From positions 640,501 through 704,500 of the forward strand of contig NZ_CP060718.1 of NCBI RefSeq assembly GCF_014396785.1: DNA of 64,000 nt, in the 5' to 3' direction. The stretch is from Sphingomonas lutea (GTDB lineage: Bacteria; Pseudomonadota; Alphaproteobacteria; Sphingomonadales; Sphingomonadaceae). The position numbers and the translations under genes are program-made. The notes under the pieces were generated by a model. The model saw only the letters and a program-made list of their open reading frames with translations, searched no databases and was not told where the DNA came from. Of this stretch, positions 36,652 to 46,327 are shown piece after piece (position 1 is the first letter of the stretch; every line of letters starts with the position of its first letter).

Positions 36652-37485
36652 ATGAGAAAGCTGCTGATGGCCGGGTTGCTGGCCGCCGCCGCCGCGGCTG
36701 CGCCGGCACAAGCGCCACAGCCGGACCTGGAGCTGTGGCGGCTCGACTGCGGCGACTTCATGATGAAGAAGTTCGGCGCTTGGTTTTCCGATACCTTCCA
36801 ATATCCACCCGGCGCGCGGCCGCTAGTCGGCAGCTGTTACCTCATCCGCCACGGCGACCGCTATTTGCTGTGGGACACGGGGTTGTCCGACGAGCTGATC
36901 GCCAAGCCGGTCGACAATGACGAGCAGCGGATGTCGCTGAAGCGGACGCTTGTCGACCAGCTCAAGGTGATTGGTGTTGCGCCGGAAAAGATCGGCTTTG
37001 TCGGAATCAGCCATTTTCACGGCGACCACACCGGGCAAGCGAAGCACTTCCCCAACGCGACGCTAGTCATCGGCCAGGCCGATTGGGAGGTGATCAAGGG
37101 CGACAATCCCAGCGTCGCTGATGCGCGCAAGCACCTCGACCACTGGATCAGCGGCAAGGGCAAGGCAGTGCCGGTCGGCAGCGATGTCGATATCTTCCGC
37201 GACGGCAGCGTGACGATGCTCATGCTGCCGGGACACACGCCAGGACACAGCGCGCTGCTGGTCCGGCTGAAGTCGGGACCGGTGCTGCTGTCGGGCGACC
37301 AATATCACTTCACCGAAGCAGTGAAGAATCGCGGCGTGCCGGTGTTCAACACCAACCGTGCGGATACGTTGGCGTCGCACGACCGCTTCGATCGCATTGC
37401 CGCCAACACCAGTGCCAAGGTGATCATCCAGCACGAACCGTCCGACGTCGCAAAGCTCCCCGCCTTCCCGACGTCGGCGCGCTAA
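36652..37485 (+). CDS. secreted metallo-beta-lactamase-fold hydrolase, tandem copy 1
   Basis: A 277-residue protein with a signal peptide (RKLLMAGLLAAAAAAAPAQA) and the metal motif SHFHGDHTGQ, plus LPGHTPGHSALLV and a late His in IIQHEPSDVAKLPAFP. Motif spacing and length resemble the AHL-lactonase/AttM-like subgroup. It is followed by two paralogues on the same strand. GGGGGGCGCTG precedes the ATG. Confidence 0.87.
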   Translation: MRKLLMAGLLAAAAAAAPAQAPQPDLELWRLDCGDFMMKKFGAWFSDTFQYPPGARPLVGSCYLIRHGDRYLLWDTGLSDELIAKPVDNDEQRMSLKRTLVDQLKVIGVAPEKIGFVGISHFHGDHTGQAKHFPNATLVIGQADWEVIKGDNPSVADARKHLDHWISGKGKAVPVGSDVDIFRDGSVTMLMLPGHTPGHSALLVRLKSGPVLLSGDQYHFTEAVKNRGVPVFNTNRADTLASHDRFDRIAANTSAKVIIQHEPSDVAKLPAFPTSAR

Positions 37486-37590
37486 CAGTTCTTTTCGACC
37501 GATTGCGGCGGATCGTCTGCAAGCGGCCGGAACGGCACTGGCGCAATGACCGCGCGCGCATAGGCTGGCCTCCGCGAAAAGGGGGATGGA

Positions 37591-38403
37591 ATGCGCGGGA
37601 AATTGACGGCGTCGATGCTTGCGATGGTCCTTACGATGCCTGCGTTCGCACAGCCCGCGCCGCCGACTGCGACCCCGCTCAAGCTGTGGCGCCTCGACTG
37701 CGGGCGGATCGAAGAAAATGGGGCGCGGCCGTGGGCGTGGCAGCGCGTGCCCACCCCGACGCCTTGCTATCTGGTCCAGAACGGTGACCGCTACCTGCTG
37801 TGGGATGCGGGCACGTCGCGCCGCGCGCTTGGCAACGCCCATCCGACGATCAAGCTCGATCGCACGGTCACTGACCAACTCTCGCAAATTCGCGTCCGGC
37901 CCGAACAGATCGCATTTGTCGGGATCAGCCATTATCACGGCGACCACACCGGCCAGGCGGCCCAGTTTCCCAAGGCGAAGCTGCTGATCGGCGCTGGCGA
38001 TCTTGAGGCGCTCAAGCGCACGCCGCCGCCGGTCGGCGCGGCCCCGCCGCATATCCAGCCGTGGCTCGACGGCACCGCGCCGGTCGAGGCACTGCGCGAA
38101 GATCATGACGTGTTCGGCGACGGGCGGGTGACGGTCTTGATGACGCCGGGCCACACGCCGGGGCACAGCGCGCTGCTCGTCAAGCTCGCCCGCGGGCCGG
38201 TCATCCTCGCCGGCGATCTGTGGTTCACCCACGATGATGCGCTGCGCGACACGATGCCTGACTTCAACACCAGCCGTGCCGAGACGACCGCCTCCCGCCA
38301 GCGCATCGCGCGCATGGCCGACAAGCTCGACGCGGTGATCATCCTCCAGCACGAGCCCAATGACGTCGCCAAGCTGCCGGCGTTTCCGGAGGCTGCCCAG
38401 TGA
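37591..38403 (+). CDS. secreted metallo-beta-lactamase-fold hydrolase, tandem copy 2
   Basis: A 270-residue paralogue of the preceding protein with its own signal peptide (MLAMVLTMPAFAQPAPP), SHYHGDHTGQ, TPGHTPGHSALLVKLARGP and IILQHEPNDVAKLPAFP. The shared LKLWRLDCG start after the signal and the shared tail mark recent common ancestry. It overlaps copy 3 by four bases. Confidence 0.87.
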   Translation: MRGKLTASMLAMVLTMPAFAQPAPPTATPLKLWRLDCGRIEENGARPWAWQRVPTPTPCYLVQNGDRYLLWDAGTSRRALGNAHPTIKLDRTVTDQLSQIRVRPEQIAFVGISHYHGDHTGQAAQFPKAKLLIGAGDLEALKRTPPPVGAAPPHIQPWLDGTAPVEALREDHDVFGDGRVTVLMTPGHTPGHSALLVKLARGPVILAGDLWFTHDDALRDTMPDFNTSRAETTASRQRIARMADKLDAVIILQHEPNDVAKLPAFPEAAQ

Positions 38404-39200
38404 TTGCGCGGATGCTAGTCGCGCTGGGAGCCCTGACAAGCGCAAGCTGCGCCACCGTGCCGCGATCGCGCGCGCCGGAAATGGCGTTGTGGCGGCTCGA
38501 CTGCGGGCATTTTGACATCGACGACCTCGAAGGCCGGGGCCGCGTGCTCATGCCCGTGTCCTGCTACCTCATCCGCCACGGCAGCGATTACGTGCTGCTC
38601 GATACCGGCCTCAAGGCGGGCTTGGTCGGCACCAGCGAACGCCAGACCGGCCAGACCTTGACGCTCAATCGGACGATTGCCGACCAGCTCGGTCAAATCG
38701 GCGTCGATCCGGCGCGCATCGGGACGCTAGTCGTCAGCCATTTTCACGGCGACCATCATGAGCAGTCCGGGACGGTTTCCAACGCCCGGCTGCTGATCGG
38801 GGCCGGCGACCTCGCCGTCTTCCGCTCAGCCCCGCCGCGTGAGCGCGAGCTCAATCCCTGGCTGAACGGAAAACGTCCGGTCGAAGCGGTGACCGCCGAC
38901 CGCGACCTGTTCGGCGACGGCCGGGTCAGGATCCTGTTCACACCCGGCCACACGCCCGGCCATCTCGCCATGCTGGTCAAGCTCGACGGACTGTCCGTCA
39001 TCCTCACCGGCGACCTTGTGCACAATCGCGACCAGCTGGCCAGCGCGACCCCGTCGGGCAACCACACCGACAAGGTGCGCGGCAAGGCCGAGATCGAACG
39101 CGTGCTGGCGATCGCCAGGACCGAGAAAGCGGAGATTATCGTCGGTCACGACCAGCGCGATATCGCCAGGCTTCCGGCGTTTCCGGCGGCGGCGGAGTAG
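38400..39200 (+). CDS. metallo-beta-lactamase-fold hydrolase, tandem copy 3, probable lipoprotein
   Basis: A 266-residue paralogue starting at GTG with a lipobox-like end of signal (ALTSASC), MALWRLDCGHFDIDD, SHFHGDHHEQ, TPGHTPGHLAMLVKLDGL and IVGHDQRDIARLPAFP. The GTG overlaps the stop of copy 2 (GTGA). If lipidated it would be membrane-tethered, unlike the two soluble copies. Confidence 0.85.
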   Translation: MIARMLVALGALTSASCATVPRSRAPEMALWRLDCGHFDIDDLEGRGRVLMPVSCYLIRHGSDYVLLDTGLKAGLVGTSERQTGQTLTLNRTIADQLGQIGVDPARIGTLVVSHFHGDHHEQSGTVSNARLLIGAGDLAVFRSAPPRERELNPWLNGKRPVEAVTADRDLFGDGRVRILFTPGHTPGHLAMLVKLDGLSVILTGDLVHNRDQLASATPSGNHTDKVRGKAEIERVLAIARTEKAEIIVGHDQRDIARLPAFPAAAE

Positions 39201-39209
39201 CCGTCAACC

Positions 39210-39264
39210 GTTGGTCCCGAGCGGAGTCAAGGGACGTGCCTCGACTTCGCTTGGCACAAACGGA
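39210..39264. repeat. extragenic inverted repeat, family A (copy 2)
   Basis: Left arm CGTTGGTCCCGAGCGGAGTC and right arm CCTCGACTTCGCTTGGCACA face each other over a short loop. The copy at 2432-2525 has the same arms over a longer loop. It fills the gap between copy 3 of the hydrolases and the quinone oxidoreductase gene. Confidence 0.8.
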
Positions 39265-39275
39265 TAGGTGGTACG

Positions 39276-40274
39276 ATGAAAGCCCTCCTCTCCCACGCTC
39301 CCGGCGGTCCTGAAACGCTCCAGCTTGGCGAGCAGCCCGACCCGGTCGCCGGCCCCGGCGATTTGCTCGTCCGCGTGCGCGCCTGCGCGATCAACTTTCC
39401 AGACGTGCTGATCATCGAGGATAAGTATCAGATGCGCCCGCCTCGGCCGTTTGCGCCGGGCGGGGAAATATCGGGCGAGGTCGAGGCGGTCGGCGCGGGG
39501 GTCGAGGGCTGGGCGCCGGGCGACCGGCTGATTGCCGCCAGCGGCTTCGGCGGGCTTGCTGAAAAGATCGTGGTCCGTCCTGAAATGGCGTTTCGCTTGC
39601 CTGCCGATCACGATTTCGCCGAGGGATCGGCCTTGTTGATGACCTATGCCACCGCGATCCACGCGCTGGTCGATCGCGGGCGGCTGGAAGCGGGCCAAAC
39701 GCTGCTCGTGCTTGGCGCGGCCGGGGGCGTCGGTTTGGCCGCGGTCGAAATCGGCAAGGCAATCGGCGCGCGGGTGATCGCCGGCGTGTCGTCCGAGGAA
39801 AAGGCCGAAGCTGCCCATGCGGCCGGCGCCGACGCAACGGTCGTTTACGGCCGCCCGCCGTTCGACAAGGACGCGTCCAAGGCGCTGGCCCAGCAGTTCA
39901 AGGAGGCGGTCGGGGGACAGGGCGCGGACGTCATCCTCGATCCGGTGGGCGGCGATTATGCCGAGCCCGCCCTGCGGTCGATCGCCTGGGAAGGCCGCTA
40001 TCTTGTGGTCGGCTTCCCCGCGGGCATCCCCAAGCTGCCGCTCAACCTTACCCTGCTCAAGAGCTGCGACGTTTGCGGCGTGTTCTGGGGTGCGTTCGCC
40101 GCGCGCGATCCCAGGGCCAATGCCGCGCATGTCGATCAGCTGTTCCGCTGGTGGGCCGAAGGCAAGATCGCGCCCAAGGTCAGCGCGACCTATCCGCTTG
40201 AGCGCGCCGCCGAGGCGATTAGCGCGCTGCGCGACCGCCGGGCGATCGGCAAGCTGGTGGTGACGCTGGACTGA
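39276..40274 (+). CDS. NADPH:quinone oxidoreductase-like zinc-free MDR protein
   Basis: The product is 332 residues: a GroES-like N-terminal domain (RACAINFPDVLIIEDKYQM) and a Rossmann domain with TLLVLGAAGGVGLAAVEIGK. Zinc-binding cysteines of alcohol dehydrogenases are absent, as in quinone oxidoreductases. The exact substrate is unknown. Confidence 0.85.
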   Translation: MKALLSHAPGGPETLQLGEQPDPVAGPGDLLVRVRACAINFPDVLIIEDKYQMRPPRPFAPGGEISGEVEAVGAGVEGWAPGDRLIAASGFGGLAEKIVVRPEMAFRLPADHDFAEGSALLMTYATAIHALVDRGRLEAGQTLLVLGAAGGVGLAAVEIGKAIGARVIAGVSSEEKAEAAHAAGADATVVYGRPPFDKDASKALAQQFKEAVGGQGADVILDPVGGDYAEPALRSIAWEGRYLVVGFPAGIPKLPLNLTLLKSCDVCGVFWGAFAARDPRANAAHVDQLFRWWAEGKIAPKVSATYPLERAAEAISALRDRRAIGKLVVTLD

Positions 40275-40321
40275 ACCGGCGGTGCGTCCTATCTCGCCGG
40301 GCGAACGGAGAAGGACCAGAC

Positions 40322-40651
40322 ATGGGAAGTTTCGACGATCGCGAACGGGCATTCGAAACCAAGTTCGCGCACGACGAGGAAATGAAGTTCCGCATCATTG
40401 CGCGACGCAACCGACTGCTCGGCGAGTGGGCGGCGCGGCAGATGGGCCTTTCCGAGGCGGAAACCGCGTCCTACGCCAAGGACGTGGTTCGCGCAGACTT
40501 CGAGGAAGCCGGCGACAATGACGTGATCCGCAAGGTGCTGGGTGACCTCACCGCGGCGGGGGTCGAGTGCGACGAAGCCAAGATCGCCGAAGCGCTCAAG
40601 AACAAGGAAGTCGACGCGCGCCGCCAGATCATCGAGGCGACCAACCTCTGA
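40322..40651 (+). CDS. F1Fo-ATPase inhibitor subunit zeta (DUF1476)
   Basis: A 109-residue protein (FDDRERAFETKFAHDEEMKF, AARRNRLLGEWAARQMG) of the alphaproteobacterial DUF1476 family, whose Paracoccus member is the ATPase zeta inhibitor. Its stop overlaps the start of the BolA gene by one base. Confidence 0.9.
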   Translation: MGSFDDRERAFETKFAHDEEMKFRIIARRNRLLGEWAARQMGLSEAETASYAKDVVRADFEEAGDNDVIRKVLGDLTAAGVECDEAKIAEALKNKEVDARRQIIEATNL

Positions 40652-40893
40652 TGCCCATGACCGCGAGCGAAATCGAGGCGATGATCCTCGCGGAATTCCC
40701 CGATGCAGCTGTGGAAATTCGCGATCTTGCCGGAGACGGCGATCATTATGCCGCGCGGGTCGTCAGCGCCAGCTTCGCGGGCATGAGCCGGGTGCGTCAG
40801 CATCAGGCCATCTACGCTGCCCTAAAAGGAAAAATGGGGACCGACCTCCACGCGCTTCAGCTGGAAACGATCGTCCCGTCAGGAGATCACTAA
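40651..40893 (+). CDS. BolA-family protein
   Basis: An 80-residue single-domain protein with MTASEIEAMILAEFPDAAVE and SFAGMSRVRQHQAIYAALK, the BolA fold with the conserved His. BolA proteins pair with monothiol glutaredoxins in Fe-S/iron handling. It is coupled on both sides: TGATG with the zeta gene and TAATG with the glutaredoxin gene. Confidence 0.92.
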   Translation: MPMTASEIEAMILAEFPDAAVEIRDLAGDGDHYAARVVSASFAGMSRVRQHQAIYAALKGKMGTDLHALQLETIVPSGDH

Positions 40894-41207
40894 TGACCGA
40901 CGCCGCCACCCGCATCGGCGATCTTGTGAAGACCAACGATGTCGTCCTGTTCATGAAGGGGACGCCGCTGTTCCCGCAGTGCGGTTTTTCCAGCCGCGCA
41001 ATCGCGATCCTCGACCGCCTCGGTGCGACCTATGAAACGGTCGACGTCCTGCAGGATCCGGAGATTCGCCAGGGCATCAAGGCATATAGCGATTGGCCGA
41101 CCATCCCGCAGCTCTACGTGAAGGGCGAGTTCGTCGGCGGGTCGGACATCATGATGGAGATGTTCGAAAGCGGCGAGCTGCAGCAACTGGTCACCGCCGA
41201 AGCCTGA
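40893..41207 (+). CDS. grxD: Grx4-family monothiol glutaredoxin
   Basis: A 104-residue protein with the monothiol CGFS motif in MKGTPLFPQCGFSSRAI, the WPTIPQLYVKGEFVGGSDI stretch and a typical C-terminus. It binds a bridging [2Fe-2S] cluster and works with BolA. The BolA-glutaredoxin overlap argues for joint synthesis. Confidence 0.95.
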   Translation: MTDAATRIGDLVKTNDVVLFMKGTPLFPQCGFSSRAIAILDRLGATYETVDVLQDPEIRQGIKAYSDWPTIPQLYVKGEFVGGSDIMMEMFESGELQQLVTAEA

Positions 41208-41227
41208 TTTCCATGGCCTGAAACGAG

Positions 41228-41276
41228 GAAGGGACGGTGCAGCCGGGACCAGAGAACCTGACTGCACCGTCCCTTC
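41228..41276. terminator. 15-bp perfect inverted repeat after the glutaredoxin gene
   Basis: GAAGGGACGGTGCAG at 41228-41242 is exactly complementary to CTGCACCGTCCCTTC at 41262-41276, around a 19-base loop. It lies 20 bases after the grxD stop and could end that transcript, but no T-run follows on either strand. Confidence 0.55.
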
Positions 41277-41468
41277 ATTGGCGTGGAACCAAGTGGACCC
41301 GCTAAATGTAGCAACGGCCGTGCCAATTTTGCAGAAACTGCCGAAAATCTGCCGAAAACACCCGTGGCTTTCAGATGGAGACGAGCACATTCGTAAAGTT
41401 TTCCGACACGGCCAGGCCGGGCATTGCTTGGGCGGCACTTTCCCCGACTTGCGGGGTTGGACTGCCGC

Positions 41469-42722
41469 ATGAGCCGGCATGACCCTGCGCTTGGCACCGA
41501 TGGCGTGCCCAAGACCTTCTGCGACCTGACCCAGAGCTGGTCGGAAGTGGGCGGGGGCGTGCGCACATATTTGCTGCACAAGCGTCGCCACATCCTGGAA
41601 TCGACCCCGCACCGGCATTTGCTGATCATCCCCGGGGCCGAGGACAAGGTGGTCGAGGAAGGCCGCGCAACCACCGTAACCATTGCGTCCCGGCACATCC
41701 CGGGCAGCCCCAATTACCGGATGATGCTGCGCAACGGTGCCGTGCGCGCGGCGCTGGAGCGGTTCCAGCCCGACCTGATTGAATGCCAGGATGCCTACAA
41801 CTTGCCGTGGGCGGCGATTGCCCACCGCAAGGCGCATCCGCATGTCGCGCTGGCCGCGGCCTACATGACCGACTTCCCGACGGTCTATGTCGAGCGGCCG
41901 TTGGGCAAGTTCGTCGGAAAGCGCATCGCCGCGGCGCTGGGACGGCTGTGCTATCGTTATTGCGGCCAGCTTTATCGCCGCTTCGATGCCGTCTTCGCGC
42001 TGAGCGAAAATGGCGGCGCGACGAAGCTCCGCAGCCTTGGCATCGACCCCGTCGATATCATCGGCCTAGGCGTCGAAGTCGGTGAGTTTGGCCCTGATCG
42101 GCGCGACGAACACGTGCGCCGCCGTCTGGGGCTTCAGCCCGACCAGCCCCTCCTCATCTATGTCGGCCGGCTCGACATCGAGAAGCGGCCCGATGTGGTC
42201 GTTGAGGCTTTCCGTCGCTTGCCTCGCGATCTTGGTGCCAAACTGGTGCTGATCGGCGAGGGCCCGCTGCGCGAGGACATTGCCGCGCTGGGTGACGAGC
42301 GGATCATCATGCCCGGTTATTTGCGCGACCGCGCCGAACTGGCGAAGTGGCTGGGCAGTGCGGACGTTTACGTATCCGCCATGCCTAACGAGACCTTCGG
42401 CGTGTCGATCGTCGAGGCGCAGGCGTCGGGATTGCCCGTGGTCGGAGTCGCCGCAGGCGCGATGATCGACCGTGTGAGCCGGGAAACGGGTCGGCTCGGG
42501 CCCGTCGGCGACAGCGCCGCGATGGCCGACAACATCCTCGACATCCTTGCTGGCGATCGCTCGCAGCTGCGGCGGGCGGCATGCGACACGGCACGGAAGT
42601 TCAGCTGGGATCAGAGTATGGAGGCGCTGTTCACCCGCCTCTATCCGGCGGCATTCGCCCGGCGATCGGGCGCCGCGATTGCGCCGCCGGCTGTGGCACC
42701 GGCGACACTCGCAAAAGCCTGA
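41469..42722 (+). CDS. glycosyltransferase family 4 protein
   Basis: The product is 417 residues with a GT4 (GT-B) fold: an N-terminal domain (WSEVGGGVRTYLLHKRRHIL) and a C-terminal donor domain with PLLIYVGRLDIEKRPDVVVE and the EX7E-type motif in NETFGVSIVEAQASGLPVVG. It probably adds a sugar to a lipid or surface glycan. It is not in an obvious glycan cluster. The region 41277-41468 upstream holds no gene. Confidence 0.87.
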   Translation: MSRHDPALGTDGVPKTFCDLTQSWSEVGGGVRTYLLHKRRHILESTPHRHLLIIPGAEDKVVEEGRATTVTIASRHIPGSPNYRMMLRNGAVRAALERFQPDLIECQDAYNLPWAAIAHRKAHPHVALAAAYMTDFPTVYVERPLGKFVGKRIAAALGRLCYRYCGQLYRRFDAVFALSENGGATKLRSLGIDPVDIIGLGVEVGEFGPDRRDEHVRRRLGLQPDQPLLIYVGRLDIEKRPDVVVEAFRRLPRDLGAKLVLIGEGPLREDIAALGDERIIMPGYLRDRAELAKWLGSADVYVSAMPNETFGVSIVEAQASGLPVVGVAAGAMIDRVSRETGRLGPVGDSAAMADNILDILAGDRSQLRRAACDTARKFSWDQSMEALFTRLYPAAFARRSGAAIAPPAVAPATLAKA

Positions 42723-42780
42723 AAGTCGGTTAAACCGCGGTTCAGCGCCGTTCGCCGATGCGAAGGGCAGGGGAAGAGTG

Positions 42781-43605
42781 ATGAAGATGAAGCTTCTAGC
42801 GCCGATCGCCGGCGTCACCGTGGCGATTTCGGCAGCCGCCTTTGCGCAGGGGCAGACACCGCCGGCATCGACTACGGTCGCGCCGGGCGGCGGGCTTTCG
42901 CGCGAAGAAGCGCAGAAGACGCTTGAGAATTGCGGGTCGCGGCGCTTCGTCGCCAGTGCTGAGTATCAGGAAGAGGGCAAGGCGCGCCGCACCGGCGTGA
43001 CCTTGTGCGCTGCGCCCGGCGACACCGAAGAGATGTGGATCGGCAAGCTTGAGAAGTCGGCCACCGCGCTAGCGACGCAAACGCGCATTCCGGCGAGCGC
43101 ACGGACGCAATTGGTGGCGGACATCCAAAAGGAGGTCGCCCGTCTGCGTAGCGCCCAACGTCGGAGCTTACCCGCGGCGGATGCTTTGGTCGCAAACGTC
43201 CCGGCCATGCCGGCGCCGCTGCCGCCCAGGCCCGTGGCGCCGGTTGGTTCTTATGTCGCACCGTCCCTGGTCGCCGCGCCCAGCATCACCATCCGCTGCC
43301 TCAATGAAGGCGGCCCGCGCGACCGCGGTGAGGATTGCGAAGGCCAGATCCGGCGCGAGACGATCCTGGCGCTTGAATCAGGGGAAAACATGACCGCGCC
43401 GGCAATGGTTCGCTTCATCCGCAAGGGCCAGGTGCGCGAGGAGGTGCGGATCGGCACGCTGCGCCAGGGCCAACTGGTGCGAATGCGGTTGCCGCGCAGC
43501 GTGTGCAAGGGCGTCGTCCGCAGCGAACTGCAGCTCGAAGTGGTCGCGGCAAGTTCCAAGCCGTCGGCGGCACTCACCGAAGGTCCCTACGACCTTCGCT
43601 GCTAG
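42781..43605 (+). CDS. secreted protein of unknown function
   Basis: A 274-residue protein with a signal peptide (KLLAPIAGVTVAISAAAFAQ), a helical middle, a proline-rich linker (MPAPLPPRPVAPVG) and a C-terminal region with three cysteines (SITIRCLNEGG, RGEDCEGQIRR, and a final DLRC). I do not recognise the family. Confidence 0.75.
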   Translation: MKMKLLAPIAGVTVAISAAAFAQGQTPPASTTVAPGGGLSREEAQKTLENCGSRRFVASAEYQEEGKARRTGVTLCAAPGDTEEMWIGKLEKSATALATQTRIPASARTQLVADIQKEVARLRSAQRRSLPAADALVANVPAMPAPLPPRPVAPVGSYVAPSLVAAPSITIRCLNEGGPRDRGEDCEGQIRRETILALESGENMTAPAMVRFIRKGQVREEVRIGTLRQGQLVRMRLPRSVCKGVVRSELQLEVVAASSKPSAALTEGPYDLRC

Positions 43606-43651
43606 CGCCAGCGGCTTTGCCCCGCCGCTGCGGCGTGGCAAGGGCAGCGGC

Positions 43652-44497
43652 GTGGACGCGCTTTACGCCAAGTTGGAGCCAATCGAGCCTGGGATCGCGC
43701 GCGTCCTCGCGCACAATCCGTCGGCCTTCACCTATTACGGCACGCAAACCTATCTGATCGGTGAGCGCGAGGTCGCGGTCGTCGATCCTGGTCCCGACCT
43801 GCCCGCGCATGTCGATGCCTTGGTCGACGCGATCGGCGGCCGACCACTCGTCGCCATCATGTGCACGCACACCCATCGCGACCATAGCCCGGCGTCGCGG
43901 CCACTGGCGGCACGCACCGGCGCGCCGATCGTCGGCTGTGGTCCCCTCGCGCTGGAAGATGTCGGTCCCCGCGCCGATGCGGCGTTCGACGGGGATTATC
44001 GGCCCGACCACATTCTTGCCGACGGAGAAGGCGTGCGCGTCGATGGCGAACAGGTCATTGCGCTGGCGACGCCGGGCCATACCTCCAACCATCTGTGCTT
44101 CGCTTATCGCGGCGCCTTGCTCACCGGCGATCACGTCATGGGCTGGTCGACCACCGTGGTCGTGCCGCCCGACGGCGACATGGCGGCCTATATGGCGAGC
44201 CTCGACCGCCTGCGCGGTCGCGACGATCGCATCTACTATCCCGCGCACGGGCCCGCGGTGACCAATCCGCAGCAATATGTGCGTCACCTGATGGGCCACC
44301 GCATGCAACGCGAAAAGCAGATCCTGCGGCTGATCGGCGAGCAGGCGCGCGACATCCCGGACATCGTGGCGAACGCGTATCCGGGACTCGATCCGCGGCT
44401 GACGACTGCTGCCGGCGGTTCGGTACTCGCGCACCTCGTGGACCTTGAACGGCGCGGCCTCGTTCAACAGGCTGGAGAGACATGGACCCGAAACTAG
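43652..44497 (+). CDS. metallo-beta-lactamase-fold hydrolase (LACTB2-like)
   Basis: A 281-residue protein from GTG with CTHTHRDHSPASRPL as the metal motif, ATPGHTSNHLCFA, LLTGDHVMGWS and a C-terminal winged-helix-like region (VLAHLVDLERRGLVQQ). This layout fits LACTB2-like enzymes. It lacks a signal peptide, unlike the tandem trio at 36.6-39.2 kb. Its end overlaps the DUF4230 gene by 16 bases. Confidence 0.85.
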   Translation: MDALYAKLEPIEPGIARVLAHNPSAFTYYGTQTYLIGEREVAVVDPGPDLPAHVDALVDAIGGRPLVAIMCTHTHRDHSPASRPLAARTGAPIVGCGPLALEDVGPRADAAFDGDYRPDHILADGEGVRVDGEQVIALATPGHTSNHLCFAYRGALLTGDHVMGWSTTVVVPPDGDMAAYMASLDRLRGRDDRIYYPAHGPAVTNPQQYVRHLMGHRMQREKQILRLIGEQARDIPDIVANAYPGLDPRLTTAAGGSVLAHLVDLERRGLVQQAGETWTRN

Positions 44498-45231
44498 ACG
44501 AAGCTGAAATCCGGGCGATCCGCCGTCCGGTCGTGCTGGGCACGATTGCGGTGCTGGTCCTGGTCGCGCTGGCCGGGCTGGTGTTCGCGCTTGCGCGCCT
44601 GACTGAATCGGCGGTCGGCGGGCCAACGCCCGAGACGATCGCCACCGCGAGCCTCGAATCGATGCGCGCGCAGAACCGGCTGAATGTCTTCGCCGCGCGC
44701 TACGTCTCAGTTACCAGCAGCCGCGTCAGCCGGTTCGGCTTGTCCAGCGAGCGGACGCTGATCCTGCCCGGCGACGTTCGCTACGAGCTCGACCTCAGCA
44801 AGCTTCAACCGAGCGACGTGACGTGGGATGCGGCGAGCAAGACGCTCAATGTGAAATTGCCGGAGATTGAAATTGCCGGTCCCGATGTCGATCTTGCCCA
44901 GGCACGGGAATATGGGGAAGGCGGCGTGCTTTCGGTGCTGACCAACAATGACCAGCAGCTCGACCGCGCCAACCGCGCCGCGGCGGTTGCCGACTTGCGC
45001 AAGCAGGCGAGCGCGGCCACCCCGATGTCGCTGGCGCGCGAAGCGGCGCGGCGCGCCGTCGAGCGCAGCTTCGCGATGCCGCTGCAGGCCGCCGGATTTG
45101 CCGAGGCCAAGGTTGTCGCACGCTTCCCGACCGACGGCACGCGGGATGGAGAGCGGATCACCGCGTCGGTACCTTATGAGCAAGCGATCGAGCAGGCGCG
45201 CCAGCGTCGTGCCCAGGAGGGACGTCAATGA
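44482..45231 (+). CDS. DUF4230 membrane-anchored protein
   Basis: A 249-residue protein with one N-terminal membrane segment ([20 protein letters not shown]) and a periplasmic DUF4230-like domain ([40 protein letters not shown]). Function unknown. It overlaps nadA by four bases (ATGA). Confidence 0.78.
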   Translation: MDPKLDEAEIRAIRRPVVLGTIAVLVLVALAGLVFALARLTESAVGGPTPETIATASLESMRAQNRLNVFAARYVSVTSSRVSRFGLSSERTLILPGDVRYELDLSKLQPSDVTWDAASKTLNVKLPEIEIAGPDVDLAQAREYGEGGVLSVLTNNDQQLDRANRAAAVADLRKQASAATPMSLAREAARRAVERSFAMPLQAAGFAEAKVVARFPTDGTRDGERITASVPYEQAIEQARQRRAQEGRQ

Positions 45232-46259
45232 CGGCGACCACACCCCGCCTGACCGGCACCGACTTGCTGGCCGAAATCCAGCGGCTGAAGCGCGAGCGCA
45301 ACGCCGTGATCCTGGCGCATTATTATCAGAAGCCCGAGATTCAGGATCTGGCGGACTTCGTCGGCGACAGCCTGGATCTTTCGCGCAAGGCCGCGGCGAC
45401 CGATGCCGACGTCATCGCCTTTTGCGGGGTCAGGTTCATGGCCGAGACCGCGAAGATCCTGTCACCGGAAAAGACCGTAATCCTGCCCGACATGGATGCC
45501 GGTTGCAGCCTCGAGGATAGCTGCCCGCCCGATCAGTTCGCCGCCTTCCGCGCCGCCCACCCCGACCATATCGCATTGACCTACATCAACTGCTCGGCAG
45601 CGGTGAAAGCGCTCAGCGACATCATCGTCACCAGCTCTTCAGCGCAAATCATCCTCGATCAGATCCCGCCCAAGCAGAAGATCATCTTCGGGCCCGACCG
45701 CCATCTTGGCGGTTATCTGGCACGCAAGACTGGGCGCGACATGCTGCTGTGGCCCGGCATCTGCATCGTCCACCAAGCCTTCAGCGAGACCGAATTGCTC
45801 AAGCTCAAGGCCGAGCATCCGGGCGCGCCGGTGGCCGCGCACCCCGAGTGCCCGCCGCATATCATCGAACATAGCGACCATGTCGGGTCGACCAAGTCGA
45901 TCCTCGATTTCGCGCTCAACTCCCCCGCGCAGACGATCCTCGTCGCGACGGAGCCGCACATCATCCACCAGATGGAGAAAGCCGCGCCGAACAAGACGTT
46001 CATCGGCGTGCCGGGCGGTGACGGCAACTGCAATTGCAACATGTGTCCATACATGGCGCTCAACACGCTCGAGAAATTGTATGTCGCCCTGCGCGATCTC
46101 GAGCCCCGGATCGAACTCCCCGGCGAGGTCATGGCGAAGGCGCGCGTGCCGCTTGAACGCATGCTCGAAATGGCGGGACGGACGGTCGGCCAAGGTGATG
46201 TGGGGAAACCGATCATCGACCGGCCCGCAAGGATCGATCCGGCTATCAGCGGCGACTGA
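45228..46259 (+). CDS. nadA: quinolinate synthase
   Basis: The product is 343 residues. It makes quinolinate from iminoaspartate and dihydroxyacetone phosphate for NAD synthesis. Visible are [32 protein letters not shown], the Cys in [19 protein letters not shown] and [13 protein letters not shown], which hold the [4Fe-4S] ligands. nadB and nadC are not adjacent. Confidence 0.96.
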   Translation: MTATTPRLTGTDLLAEIQRLKRERNAVILAHYYQKPEIQDLADFVGDSLDLSRKAAATDADVIAFCGVRFMAETAKILSPEKTVILPDMDAGCSLEDSCPPDQFAAFRAAHPDHIALTYINCSAAVKALSDIIVTSSSAQIILDQIPPKQKIIFGPDRHLGGYLARKTGRDMLLWPGICIVHQAFSETELLKLKAEHPGAPVAAHPECPPHIIEHSDHVGSTKSILDFALNSPAQTILVATEPHIIHQMEKAAPNKTFIGVPGGDGNCNCNMCPYMALNTLEKLYVALRDLEPRIELPGEVMAKARVPLERMLEMAGRTVGQGDVGKPIIDRPARIDPAISGD

Positions 46260-46327
46260 TGACCGTCCACGCGACGCGTTGACCCCTGCGACGCAACCGC
46301 ACAGGATCGCGCCTTCATGGCGGGAGA

